17,417 nt of DNA from WTJH01 sp049598145 (GTDB lineage Bacteria; Bacteroidota; Bacteroidia; Flavobacteriales; Flavobacteriaceae): NCBI GenBank assembly GCA_049598145.1, contig JBMYNJ010000031.1, positions 1 to 17,417 on the forward strand, given 5' to 3'. Shown piece by piece: positions 7,822 to 15,272 of this stretch; position 1 is the stretch's first letter; the number at the start of each line of letters is the position of its first letter. The position numbers were made by a program, and so were the translations under genes. The notes under the pieces were generated by a model that did no database searches, had not been told where the DNA came from, and was given only the letters and a program-made list of their open reading frames with translations.

Positions 7822-8838
7822 CCAACGAACATAATTTCTTTTGTTGCGATTATGCTCTCTTAAATCACGGGCAAACGCATGATATCCCGGACGGCTTAAG
7901 TCCACGACAAAATATAAAAAAGCGTGTTTTTCTGCGTTTAAAACTGCTTCAATGGCACCTAAATCAGGCATCCAGATGGGTCCGGGGGGGAGGCCTCGAT
8001 TTCTGTATGTGTTATAAGGGGAGTCTATTTTCAAATCTTTATACAATACCCGACGAAAAATAGTATCAAAATTATTGAATTGGCGTTTCAGGGCATAGAT
8101 TACTGTAGGGTCGGCTTGCAAGCGCATCCCTTTTTGGAGGCGGTTTAAGTAAACGCCTGCTACGCGGGGACGTTCGTCCGCTTGAAGGGTTTCCCTTTGA
8201 ACGATCGCTGCCAGCGCACTTACCTCCACAGGACTGAGTCCAATGGATTTTGCTTTTTCTTGTCGACTTTCATTCCAAAAACGATTGTATTCCAATTGCA
8301 TCCGATCCCGAAATTCAACCGCTGAAGTATTCCAAAACAAACTATATGAATTGGGTAAATACATGGCTAAAGCTGTTTCTGAATTAAAGCCTGCCTGGGA
8401 TAAAAATTCGGGGTCTTGAAACACTTTTATCAGTGACAAACTATCCGCTTCAATTTGCCGAGCCATTTTTCCGGCCAAGTTTTCCAGACGTTCAACATTG
8501 TTGAAAGTCACCCGGATTTCCTCCCCTCCTGATCGCAAAACATTGATCAAGTCATTATTGTTTACTCCTTTAGGAATGGTGAATTTTCCTGCTCGAATCT
8601 TTTGAAAATAGCCTTTCTTCTGAGCAGCCAAGCGAAAATTATCAATGGACTTCAGATAAGGATCCAAACGTTTCATCACTTCGGCTGAATCACTTCCTGT
8701 AGGGAGATACACCGCTATCTTATCTCCCTCAAAACGAGTATTATCCCAGAAGAAAACCTGATAAAAATAGAATACAAAAACAGCGCCAAAAGCCACACCT
8801 AAAAGACTAATAATCAATAAAATACGTCGTTTAATCAT
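7795..8838 (-). CDS. mltG: Endolytic peptidoglycan transglycosylase MltG
   Basis: An inner-membrane enzyme that cuts nascent peptidoglycan strands and is thought to terminate glycan elongation. The protein has 347 residues (E. coli 340). A single N-terminal transmembrane segment spans about 6-26 after a basic MIKRR start. A LysM-like part follows (about 40-105, GKFTIPKG at 84-91), then the catalytic YceG domain with AAIVQRETLQADERPRVAGVYLNRL split across 210-234, where E217 aligns with the known catalytic glutamate of E. coli (E218). LQADPTVIYAL (240-250) and YNTYRNRGLPPGPI (275-288) are conserved. The start overlaps the upstream acetyltransferase stop by 8 bp. It is the last gene of the dapF operon; the 3' end overlaps the opposing methylase gene. 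Confidence 0.97.
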   Translation of the reverse strand: MIKRRILLIISLLGVAFGAVFVFYFYQVFFWDNTRFEGDKIAVYLPTGSDSAEVMKRLDPYLKSIDNFRLAAQKKGYFQKIRAGKFTIPKGVNNNDLINVLRSGGEEIRVTFNNVERLENLAGKMARQIEADSLSLIKVFQDPEFLSQAGFNSETALAMYLPNSYSLFWNTSAVEFRDRMQLEYNRFWNESRQEKAKSIGLSPVEVSALAAIVQRETLQADERPRVAGVYLNRLQKGMRLQADPTVIYALKRQFNNFDTIFRRVLYKDLKIDSPYNTYRNRGLPPGPIWMPDLGAIEAVLNAEKHAFLYFVVDLSRPGYHAFARDLREHNRNKRNYVRWLNKKGIRR

Positions 8839-9346
8839 GAATTATTTTTTGATAGACTTGCATGTCGTGAAACTGGCCCTCAGCAAACCACCAATCCTTA
8901 AAAATTACGGAAGAACGATAACCCGCCTTTTGAAATAATTGTTGGGCTTGAGCATTTTGGGTTAATACCTCCGCATATATTTGATGTAGATTTAAGACCT
9001 CTTGAATATAGGTTTCCAATGCTTTTAAACTCCCCAAAGCATAACCGTTTTTTTGAAATTCTGGGGCAATCACGATCCCAACACCAGCCCGGCGGTGGTG
9101 AGCATCGAAATCATAGAGATCAATAAAACCCACTAAGCCATGAGTTTGATGCTCTGCACCGAATCGATACTGCTTTACTTGTTCCAAGGGCAAGTGAGCT
9201 TCTGCCAAATACTGTTCCAATACAAAACGAGAGAGCGGAACTCTTTGAGAAGTAAGTGAAAGCCATTCAACCTGATTTTCTATTTGAAAAAGAAAATCTA
9301 AATCTTGAGGCTCCAAGGCGCGAAGACGTATATTTCGGTAGGTCAT
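8831..9346 (-). CDS. GNAT-family acetyltransferase (RimJ/SpeG-like), substrate unknown
   Basis: A 171-residue GNAT protein of the RimJ/SpeG-like type: it begins with RNIRLRALEPQDLDFLFQIEN, as these do. The acetyl-CoA loop is FQKNGYALGSL (97-107) and the C-terminal NAQAQQLFQKAGY (131-143) closes the fold. The target amine cannot be deduced. It sits between dapF and mltG: an ATGA overlap with dapF upstream and an 8-bp overlap with mltG downstream. This tight placement between two peptidoglycan genes suggests common regulation but does not prove a cell-wall role. A 5-residue extension or alternative start is unlikely, since the first ATG directly precedes the conserved strand. Confidence 0.9.
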   Translation of the reverse strand: MTYRNIRLRALEPQDLDFLFQIENQVEWLSLTSQRVPLSRFVLEQYLAEAHLPLEQVKQYRFGAEHQTHGLVGFIDLYDFDAHHRRAGVGIVIAPEFQKNGYALGSLKALETYIQEVLNLHQIYAEVLTQNAQAQQLFQKAGYRSSVIFKDWWFAEGQFHDMQVYQKIIHD

Positions 9347-10122
9347 AATTCTAAATTTCCCTTGAAAACAAACTGTGCTGGCCCAGTAAGCACTATTTGG
9401 GTATATCCGGAATTAATCGGTGTAAAATCAATTTTTAGAAGTCCTCCGAGGGCTTGCATTTCAATTGAGGATGCTGTGGTTTTGTGACTGTAATGCATCG
9501 CTATTGCAGCCGCAACCGCCCCTGTTCCGCAAGCCAAAGTTTCGGCTTCTACCCCACGCTCATAGGTGCGGATCGCAAAAGTATTTTCCGATTTTTGCTC
9601 CACAAAATTTACATTGGCTCCGGCGGTTCCGTGTACCTCATAACGCAGACGTTTTCCTTCTTGAGCCACATCAACTTGATTCAAATCCTTCACCCAACGA
9701 ATGTGGTGGGGAGATCCTGTATCGATAAAAATGTAATCTTTGTGGGGGTTAATTTCATACACATCCCCCATAGAAAGCGCCACTTGCTGGGTGGTAGGAT
9801 CGATCTCAGCCGAGTGTTCCCCATCAGCAGCTGTGAAAGATGTTTTTTCTTTAATCATTTGCAGTCTAAAGGCTAAAGCAACCCCACAACGACTCCCATT
9901 ACCGCAAAGACTTCCTAAACTGCCATCAGCGTTGTAGTAATTTAAATGAAAGTCATGGGAAGAGGATAAATCTAATGTCATCAATCCATCTGCTCCGATC
10001 CCAAAACGTCGATCACAAAGCCTAGCAATAGCCTCTGAATCTAGCTGAAAAGTACCCGAGCGGTTATCGAAAAGAATAAAATCATTTCCGGCACCGTGAT
10101 ATTTATAAAAGGTAACTTCCAT
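9343..10122 (-). CDS. dapF: Diaminopimelate epimerase DapF
   Basis: Converts LL- to meso-diaminopimelate, the precursor of lysine and the cross-linking residue of Gram-negative peptidoglycan. It is cofactor-independent and uses two cysteines. The protein has 259 residues, slightly short of E. coli's 274. It begins FYKYHGAGNDFILFDN (5-20). The first active-site cysteine is C73 in LCGNGSRC (72-79), the second is C198 in ETLACGTGA (194-202); NADG (64-67) and YERGVEAET (187-195) are also conserved. It is the first gene of a minus-strand operon with a GNAT gene and mltG (ATGA overlap), so DAP supply and strand termination are likely expressed together. Confidence 0.97.
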   Translation of the reverse strand: MEVTFYKYHGAGNDFILFDNRSGTFQLDSEAIARLCDRRFGIGADGLMTLDLSSSHDFHLNYYNADGSLGSLCGNGSRCGVALAFRLQMIKEKTSFTAADGEHSAEIDPTTQQVALSMGDVYEINPHKDYIFIDTGSPHHIRWVKDLNQVDVAQEGKRLRYEVHGTAGANVNFVEQKSENTFAIRTYERGVEAETLACGTGAVAAAIAMHYSHKTTASSIEMQALGGLLKIDFTPINSGYTQIVLTGPAQFVFKGNLEL

Positions 10123-10127
10123 GGCTT

Positions 10128-10135
10128 CAAAAGTA
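10128..10135 (-). promoter_or_regulatory. Possible -7 box for dapF
   Basis: On the minus strand TACTTTTG matches TAnnTTTG exactly, but it ends only 5 nt before the dapF ATG and I see no TTG at the -33 position. If real, the transcript would be almost leaderless. It could equally be a chance match. Confidence 0.25.
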
Positions 10136-10178
10136 GAAAAAAATTAAAGGGATGCGTTTGTTAAATTCCAGTTAAGGG

Positions 10179-10210
10179 CTTGTTCCGAATGCTACTCCAA
10201 CTTAAATTTG
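10179..10210 (+). promoter_or_regulatory. Probable promoter of htrA (TTG-N21-TAAATTTG)
   Basis: TTG at 10179-10181 and TAAATTTG at 10203-10210 fit the Bacteroidota promoter pattern TTG-N17-23-TAnnTTTG with a 21-nt spacer. Transcription would start near 10214, giving a leader of about 14 nt before the htrA ATG at 10228. Confidence 0.6.
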
Positions 10211-10227
10211 GGTAAAAATTATATGAG

Positions 10228-11604
10228 ATGAAGAATATTTTTAAAACTTTAGCCATTGCACTGGTGAGTTCTGTGGGTACAGGACTCATTCTTTTAAATC
10301 AGCTCAAAGAAGACCCCAAAGAAATTCAACCCCAACAAAATACGGTTATCCCAACAGCATACAGTTATAATTCTTCAGCGGTAAAAGGGGAACTCACCGA
10401 TTTTACCATCGCTGCAGAAAAAACAGTCAATACTGTTGTCCATGTCAAAAACACAAGTGTTTATGGAGGCGGAAACAGCTACATGCGGCTTTTTTATGGG
10501 GAAGAACCTAAGCGGATCGGAACAGGTTCCGGAGTAATTGTCTCCCCAGATGGATATATCTTGACCAATCACCACGTCATTGAAGACGCAACTGAAATTG
10601 AGATTACCACCAACCACAACAAAAAATTCAAGGCCGAATTGATCGGTTCAGACCCGGTAGCTGATATTGCAGTATTAAAAATTGAAACCGACAGGCCCCT
10701 GCCAGCCATCAGTTTTGGCAATTCTGATAACACACGTGTAGGCGAATGGGTCCTGGCTGTTGGAAATCCCTTTAATTTGAATTCTACCGTTACCGCCGGG
10801 ATTATCAGCGCCAAATCCAGAGATTTAAGTGAGTATGATGGAAAAAATGAGTCCTACATTCAAACCGATGCAGCAGTTAATCAAGGTAATAGCGGTGGTG
10901 CATTGGTCAATACCCGTGGCGAACTGATAGGAATCAACACAGCCATTAGTTCTATTTCTGGAGTGTTTGTTGGCTACTCCTTTGCGGTGCCCAGTAATAT
11001 TGCCCGTAAAATATTTGAAGACATTCTAGAATATGGTAATGTTCAAAAAGGACTCTTGGGAGTTCAGGGCAGTGCATTGGATGCCGATGTGGCGAAACGT
11101 CTAGAGATCGATCAGACCGAGGGATTTTATATCGCCCAACTCGTACCCGATATGGGGGCTGAAGCTGCAGGACTCAGTGAGGGAGATGTAATCACTTCTA
11201 TAGATCAGGTCAATATTCGAAAATTTTCGGATTTAAGTGGCTACCTAAGCAGCAAACGACCCAACGACAAAGTCAAAGTGACTTTTATCCGTAATGGGAT
11301 AAAGAAGCAACTCGATGTGGTATTAAAAAAGGTTCTACGAGCTACCTTATTAGGAATGGAACTGAGGAATTTAAATTCCGAAGAAAAGGAAAATTTAGGC
11401 GAAGAAGAGCCAGGAGTTCTGATCGATAACAACCGAAACTATCGCTTACGTCGCTATGGAATCGAATCCGGTTATCGCATTGCCCGGATCAACAATGAAG
11501 ATATTTCAACCGTCGATGACATTAATCGATTTGATCCAGAAGACATCAATTCCATTCTTTTTGTCAGTCCTACGGGTACTCGGGAACGAATCCTTTTCAA
11601 TTGA
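10228..11604 (+). CDS. Periplasmic serine protease of the HtrA/DegP family
   Basis: An envelope quality-control protease that degrades misfolded periplasmic proteins. The protein has 458 residues. An N-terminal signal sequence or anchor lies at about 4-23 (KNIFKTLAIALVSSVGTG). The trypsin-like domain carries the triad H116 (TNHHV), D146 (PVADIAVLKI) and S222 (GNSGGAL). One clear PDZ domain follows (about 275-365, starting GLLGVQGSALD) and then a second, more divergent PDZ-like part (about 375-458, with GMELRNL and GYRIARINNEDIS). The hydrophobic N-terminus fixes the ATG start. It has its own promoter at 10179-10210, is divergent from dapF by 105 bp, and lies 20 nt upstream of trmD, so the two may be cotranscribed. 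DegP, DegQ and DegS types cannot be told apart with certainty; two PDZ regions favour DegP/DegQ. Confidence 0.95.
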   Translation: MKNIFKTLAIALVSSVGTGLILLNQLKEDPKEIQPQQNTVIPTAYSYNSSAVKGELTDFTIAAEKTVNTVVHVKNTSVYGGGNSYMRLFYGEEPKRIGTGSGVIVSPDGYILTNHHVIEDATEIEITTNHNKKFKAELIGSDPVADIAVLKIETDRPLPAISFGNSDNTRVGEWVLAVGNPFNLNSTVTAGIISAKSRDLSEYDGKNESYIQTDAAVNQGNSGGALVNTRGELIGINTAISSISGVFVGYSFAVPSNIARKIFEDILEYGNVQKGLLGVQGSALDADVAKRLEIDQTEGFYIAQLVPDMGAEAAGLSEGDVITSIDQVNIRKFSDLSGYLSSKRPNDKVKVTFIRNGIKKQLDVVLKKVLRATLLGMELRNLNSEEKENLGEEEPGVLIDNNRNYRLRRYGIESGYRIARINNEDISTVDDINRFDPEDINSILFVSPTGTRERILFN

Positions 11605-11624
11605 TACCTTTGCCAAAACAAGGC

Positions 11625-12311
11625 ATGCGAATAGATATCATCACCCTTTTCCCTGAGCTTTTGGAAAGCCCCTTTCAGGTTTCGATCATGAAACGGGCCT
11701 TGGAAAATGGAAAGGCAGAAGTTCATTTTCACAATCCTAGAGATTATAGTGTCAACCGATACAAACAGGTAGACGACTACCCCTTTGGAGGAGGAGCAGG
11801 TATGGTAATGATGGTGGAGCCCATCGATAAGTGCATTACACAGCTGAAAAGTGAACGCCCCTACGATGAAGTCATTTATCTCACCCCAGATGGCAGTGTT
11901 TTAAATCAGAATATGGCCAATCAACTTTCCTTGTGTGAGAACCTTATTTTGCTGTGCGGACATTACAAAGGCGTTGATCAACGCGTGAGGGATCACTTAA
12001 TCACGATGGAAATTTCTATTGGAGATTTTGTGTTATCCGGCGGAGAATTGGCCGCAGCGATTTTGTGCGACAGTATCGTTCGCTTACTTCCCGGAGTTTT
12101 AGGAGACGAATCTTCCGCGCTAACAGACAGTTTTCAAGATGGACTCTTAGCCCCTCCCGTCTACACTCGCCCTGCAGATTACAAAGGATGGAAAGTACCC
12201 GAAATTTTAACTTCTGGAAATACCCCTAAAATAGAAGACTGGCGGGAGCATAAAGCCCTGGAACGAACCCAAAATCTACGTCCCGATTTATTGGACAAAT
12301 CTGACTTATAA
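11625..12311 (+). CDS. trmD: tRNA (guanine37-N1)-methyltransferase TrmD
   Basis: Methylates G37 next to the anticodon of tRNAs that read codons beginning with C, using SAM, and so prevents +1 frameshifting. The protein has 228 residues from the ATG at 11625, where the standard N-terminus MRIDIITLFPE begins; an in-frame TTG at 11601 would add eight residues but overlaps the htrA stop and is not supported. The trefoil-knot SAM site is seen in YLTPDG (85-90), LCGHYKGVDQRV (110-121) and SIGDFVLSGGELAA (131-144). R153 and D168 align with the catalytic pair of E. coli (R154, D169). YTRPADYKGWKVP (180-192) and SGNTPKI (197-203) are also conserved. rplS follows, as in many bacteria, but rpsP and rimM are absent. 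Confidence 0.97.
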   Translation: MRIDIITLFPELLESPFQVSIMKRALENGKAEVHFHNPRDYSVNRYKQVDDYPFGGGAGMVMMVEPIDKCITQLKSERPYDEVIYLTPDGSVLNQNMANQLSLCENLILLCGHYKGVDQRVRDHLITMEISIGDFVLSGGELAAAILCDSIVRLLPGVLGDESSALTDSFQDGLLAPPVYTRPADYKGWKVPEILTSGNTPKIEDWREHKALERTQNLRPDLLDKSDL

Positions 12312-12331
12312 AAATTTAGGGGAACTTTATT

Positions 12332-12358
12332 TTTGTTTCAAATTAAATCGTAATTTTG
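12332..12358 (+). promoter_or_regulatory. Probable promoter of rplS (TAATTTTG box)
   Basis: TAATTTTG at 12351-12358 matches the Bacteroidota -7 box exactly. TTTG at 12332-12335 could serve as the -33 element, but the 15-nt spacer is shorter than the usual 17-23. Start of transcription would be near 12362, leaving a leader of about 67 nt before rplS. Confidence 0.55.
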
Positions 12359-12361
12359 CAG

Positions 12362-12428
12362 CCAACTAGAGAACCACTGACGATAACCGTGTATGTTCTT
12401 TTTTTCTTAAACAAATTAAACCAAAGCC
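12362..12428 (+). promoter_or_regulatory. Structured rplS leader with terminator-like hairpin
   Basis: AGAGAAC (12368-12374) can pair with GTTCTTT (12395-12401), 7 bp including one G-U. Inside it CAC (12375-12377) pairs with GTG (12389-12391), with a 3-nt bulge and an 11-nt loop. A U-rich run follows (12399-12408). It therefore resembles a weak intrinsic terminator placed ahead of a ribosomal protein gene, consistent with attenuation or binding of bL19 to its own leader. I recall that flavobacterial bL19 leader RNAs have been proposed, but could not compare this one with a model. Confidence 0.4.
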
Positions 12429-12773
12429 ATGGAAACGTTAATCGATTTTGTACAAAACGAATTTGTAGACAAGAAAGATTTTCCAGAATTTTCTACTGGA
12501 GACACAATTACCGTTTACTATGAAATCCGAGAAGGAGAAAAAGTTAGAACGCAGTTTTTTAGAGGGGTAGTGATCCAAATTAAAGGAAGCGGACTCACTA
12601 AAACATTTACTATCCGTAAAATGTCAGGGACCGTTGGAGTAGAACGTATTTTTCCTATCAACCTTCCGGCCTTACAAAAAATTGAAGTCAATAAAAAAGG
12701 AAAAGTGCGCCAGTCGCGTATCTATTACTTTAAAGATTTACGAGGAAAAAAAGCCCGCATCAAAGAGGCCTAA
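12429..12773 (+). CDS. rplS: 50S ribosomal protein bL19
   Basis: A structural protein of the large ribosomal subunit near the subunit interface. The protein has 114 residues (E. coli 115). It is recognised from FSTGDTITVYYEIREGEKVR (21-40), FFRGVVIQIKGSG (43-55), FTIRKMSGTVGVERIFPI (60-77) and the basic end YYFKDLRGKKARIKEA. It has its own promoter and leader, lies 117 nt after trmD, and is closed by a strong terminator. Regulation through the leader is likely but unproven. Confidence 0.98.
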   Translation: METLIDFVQNEFVDKKDFPEFSTGDTITVYYEIREGEKVRTQFFRGVVIQIKGSGLTKTFTIRKMSGTVGVERIFPINLPALQKIEVNKKGKVRQSRIYYFKDLRGKKARIKEA

Positions 12774-12787
12774 TCCTTACATATTTT

Positions 12788-12815
12788 ACCCTTTCGTTTT
12801 GAGAGGGTTTTTTTT
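12788..12815 (+). terminator. Intrinsic terminator after rplS
   Basis: An 8-bp stem, ACCCTTTC (12788-12795) with GAGAGGGT (12801-12808), one G-U pair, a 5-nt loop, and a run of eight T (12808-12815). It lies 14 nt after the rplS stop and is a textbook rho-independent terminator that separates the htrA-trmD-rplS block from icd. Confidence 0.9.
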
Positions 12816-12876
12816 GGGATTCATTTTCATTTGAAAACCAAAACATCAAATTGAACCGACCAAACTGAATTTAAAC

Positions 12877-14106
12877 ATGACAAAAATTAAAGTAGCCCGT
12901 CCAGTGGTGGAAATGGATGGAGACGAAATGACACGAATCATTTGGCAGTTTATCAAAGACCAATTGATTTTACCTTATGTAGATGTTGAATTGTTATACT
13001 ACGACTTGGGGATCGAGTCCAGAGATGCCACCAGCGATCAAATTACCATTGATGCGGCGGAAGCGATCAAAAAGTACAATGTAGGGATCAAATGTGCTAC
13101 CATTACCCCAGATGAAGGACGTGTTGAAGAATACAAACTCAAAAAAATGTATCGCTCCCCCAACGGAACCATACGAAATATTGTTGGAGGAACTGTATTT
13201 CGGGAACCCATCATCATGAGTAATGTTCCCCGTTATGTCCAAGGATGGACTAAGCCGATTTGTATTGGTCGTCATGCCTTTGGAGATCAGTACAAAGCCA
13301 CAGACACAGTGATTCGCGGAAAAGGAAAACTCACCATGACTTTTACCCCTGAGAACGGCGGTGAAGCACAGACCTGGGAAGTGTATAACTTCCAAGAAAA
13401 CGGGGTGGCCATGAGTATGTATAATATTGATTCTTCCATCTATGGATTTGCTCGATCCTGTATGAATAGAGCATTGAGCAAAGGTTGGCCCTTATACCTT
13501 TCTACCAAAAATACCATCATGAAAGCCTATGATGGACGATTTAAGGATGTGTTCCAGGAAGTTTTCGAAAATGAATTTAAGGAGCGTTATGAAGCTGCAG
13601 GAATTACCTACGAACACCGTTTGATCGACGATATGGTTGCCGCAGCGATGAAATGGAACGGTGGTTTTGTTTGGGCATGCAAAAACTATGACGGCGATGT
13701 ACAATCCGATACTGTCGCTCAAGGATTCGGCTCTTTAGGCTTAATGACTTCTACTTTGGTTACACCGGATGGGAAAACGCTCGAAGCAGAAGCTGCACAT
13801 GGAACGGTTACTCGTCACTATCGGGAACACCAAAAAGGAAAAGCCACCTCAACCAATCCTATTGCATCGATTTTTGCATGGACTAGAGGCTTGGCACATC
13901 GAGGCAAACTTGATGGGAATCAGGAATTAATCGATTTCTGTGATGCCCTTGAAACGATTTGCATTCAAACCGTGGAAAGTGGAAAAATGACCAAAGATTT
14001 GGCCCTATTGATTCACGGAAAAAATCTCAACGAAAGTCACTATCTGACTACACAAGAATTTCTGGATGCTATCAAACAAAATCTGGAAGTTAAACTTCAA
14101 TCCTAA
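12877..14106 (+). CDS. icd: NADP-dependent isocitrate dehydrogenase, homodimeric eukaryote-like type
   Basis: Oxidatively decarboxylates isocitrate to 2-oxoglutarate in the citric acid cycle and yields NADPH. The protein has 409 residues. From memory, it aligns with human IDH1 with no gap through about the first 140 residues, including VVEMDGDEMTRIIW (10-23), KCATITPDE (72-80), SPNGTIRNIVGGTVFRE (94-110) and the substrate arginine R132 in GRHAFGDQY. Later blocks WPLYLSTKNTIMKAYDGRFKD, EHRLIDDMVA, WACKNYDGDVQSD and EAEAAHGTVTRHYR are also of this type. It is thus the type II homodimer, not the E. coli form and not the monomeric form of about 740 residues. It stands alone between two strong terminators. 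I see no convincing promoter box in the 60 nt upstream. Confidence 0.97.
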   Translation: MTKIKVARPVVEMDGDEMTRIIWQFIKDQLILPYVDVELLYYDLGIESRDATSDQITIDAAEAIKKYNVGIKCATITPDEGRVEEYKLKKMYRSPNGTIRNIVGGTVFREPIIMSNVPRYVQGWTKPICIGRHAFGDQYKATDTVIRGKGKLTMTFTPENGGEAQTWEVYNFQENGVAMSMYNIDSSIYGFARSCMNRALSKGWPLYLSTKNTIMKAYDGRFKDVFQEVFENEFKERYEAAGITYEHRLIDDMVAAAMKWNGGFVWACKNYDGDVQSDTVAQGFGSLGLMTSTLVTPDGKTLEAEAAHGTVTRHYREHQKGKATSTNPIASIFAWTRGLAHRGKLDGNQELIDFCDALETICIQTVESGKMTKDLALLIHGKNLNESHYLTTQEFLDAIKQNLEVKLQS

Positions 14107-14109
14107 TTC

Positions 14110-14139
14110 AAAAACGCTACTTCGGTAGCGTTTTTTTTT
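14110..14139 (+). terminator. Intrinsic terminator after icd, UUCG loop
   Basis: A perfect stem AAAAACGCTAC (14110-14120) and GTAGCGTTTTT (14125-14135) closed by the very stable tetraloop TTCG, then T9 (14131-14139). It starts 3 nt after the icd stop. Strong and unambiguous. Confidence 0.95.
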
Positions 14140-14172
14140 GCCCCTCCCTCATTTTTTAAGACCTTAGAGGCT

Positions 14173-14997
14173 ATGGGATTTACGAAAATAACCGAAAGCG
14201 ACTCTCACTACGACCACTTGGAAAAGTCTACCGTAGCTGAACTTCTCAGGCAAATGCATACCGAAGACCTTAAAGCGGTTACTGCGGTAGGTGAAGTACT
14301 TCCTCAAGTGGAAACCGTTATTGAATCTATAGTTATACAATTGCAAAAGGGAGGTCGGTTGTTTTATATCGGTGCCGGGACAAGTGGTCGACTAGGAGTT
14401 TTGGATGCCAGTGAATGCCCTCCAACATTTGGTTCCGATCCGGAACAAGTGGTTGGATTGATCGCGGGGGGTGATCGTGCCCTAAGACATTCGATAGAAA
14501 AGGCTGAAGACGATCTCAAGCAAGGATGGAAAGATTTGGAGGAATACCAAATTACGACTGAGGATTTTGTTTTAGGAATAGCCGCCTCGGGAACTACTCC
14601 CTATGTAGTAGGAGCCTTAGAAAAGTGCCAAAATCAAAACATCCCCACGGCAAGTATTTGCTGTAACCCGGGCAGTCCTTTAAGCCAAGTAAGTGATTTC
14701 CCTATTGAAGTGATCGTTGGACCGGAATTTGTCACAGGAAGTTCCCGATTGAAAGCTGGAACCGCACAAAAGCTTATTCTGAATATGATTTCAACGGCTA
14801 CCATGATCCGCCTGGGAAGAGTACAGGGAAATAAAATGGTTGATATGCAAATCAAAAATGAAAAACTCCAACAAAGAGGAATCCACATGTTGATGAAGCA
14901 AACCCCCTTGACAGCAGAAAACGCTAAAGCCCTTCTTCAAACCCATGGATCCGTTCGTTCAGCTTTGGAATATTGGAAAAAACAACAAAAGAATTAA
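14173..14997 (+). CDS. murQ: N-acetylmuramic acid 6-phosphate etherase MurQ
   Basis: Cleaves the lactyl ether of MurNAc-6-phosphate to GlcNAc-6-phosphate and D-lactate in peptidoglycan recycling. The protein has 274 residues, slightly shorter than E. coli's 298. The SIS sugar-phosphate domain holds the family signature IGAGTSGRLGVLDASECPPTFG (66-87, broken here by the catalytic E81 in DASEC). GLIAGGDRALRHSIEKAEDD (94-113), GIAASGTTPYVVGAL and the C-terminal GNKMVDMQ are conserved. It comes 33 nt after the icd terminator, so it needs its own promoter, which I could not identify. A small membrane-protein gene follows after 29 nt. No MurNAc transporter or kinase (MurP, AnmK) is in the window. 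Confidence 0.96.
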   Translation: MGFTKITESDSHYDHLEKSTVAELLRQMHTEDLKAVTAVGEVLPQVETVIESIVIQLQKGGRLFYIGAGTSGRLGVLDASECPPTFGSDPEQVVGLIAGGDRALRHSIEKAEDDLKQGWKDLEEYQITTEDFVLGIAASGTTPYVVGALEKCQNQNIPTASICCNPGSPLSQVSDFPIEVIVGPEFVTGSSRLKAGTAQKLILNMISTATMIRLGRVQGNKMVDMQIKNEKLQQRGIHMLMKQTPLTAENAKALLQTHGSVRSALEYWKKQQKN

Positions 14998-15026
14998 ATC
15001 TGCCATAAAAAACATTTTGCTCTGAA

Positions 15027-15272
15027 ATGAATACATCAGAATTGAAAAAAGGATTTTCGCGTTTGGCTTGGACACTGGGATCTTGTTTTGTGGGCCCTAC
15101 AGTGATCTATCAAGCCTTTAAAAATCAAAATCATCCCTGGTTTTGGCCTGTTTTTGGGGTGGGTTGTATGATCGCTCTTTTGGCAATTGTGATGGGGTTT
15201 TTGGGGATTCGTTCTTTGGTTAATGGATTACTGGGATCCAAAAAAATGGAAACCCCACCGGAAGAGTTGTAG
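15027..15272 (+). CDS. Small two-helix membrane protein, DUF6095-like
   Basis: An 81-residue protein with two predicted transmembrane helices, about 13-30 (AWTLGSCFVGPTVIYQAF) and 38-60 (WFWPVFGVGCMIALLAIVMGFLG). Between them lies the conserved-looking FKNQNHPWFWPV (31-42), and the tail is acidic. Pattern and length resemble the flavobacterial family DUF6095, which has no known function; I assign this from memory with moderate confidence. It lies 29 nt after murQ, so the two are probably cotranscribed. Its stop codon falls between the -33 and -7 elements of the thrS promoter. Confidence 0.75.
   Translation: MNTSELKKGFSRLAWTLGSCFVGPTVIYQAFKNQNHPWFWPVFGVGCMIALLAIVMGFLGIRSLVNGLLGSKKMETPPEEL

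Noticed and set aside
9484..9876. Plus-strand open frame of 130 codons inside dapF
   Set aside because: Antisense to dapF, whose active-site motifs lie in the same stretch; codon-bias shadow.
11601..11624. TTG start adding eight residues to TrmD
   Set aside because: It overlaps the htrA stop, and the conserved TrmD N-terminus MRIDIITLF begins at the ATG at 11625.
12816..12876. TTCATTTG as the icd -7 box
   Set aside because: One mismatch in the box and the only upstream TTTG (in the terminator T-run) is 9 nt away, too close.
12994..13395. Minus-strand open frame of 133 codons inside icd
   Set aside because: Antisense to a fully conserved enzyme; its protein shows no family pattern and no start signal.
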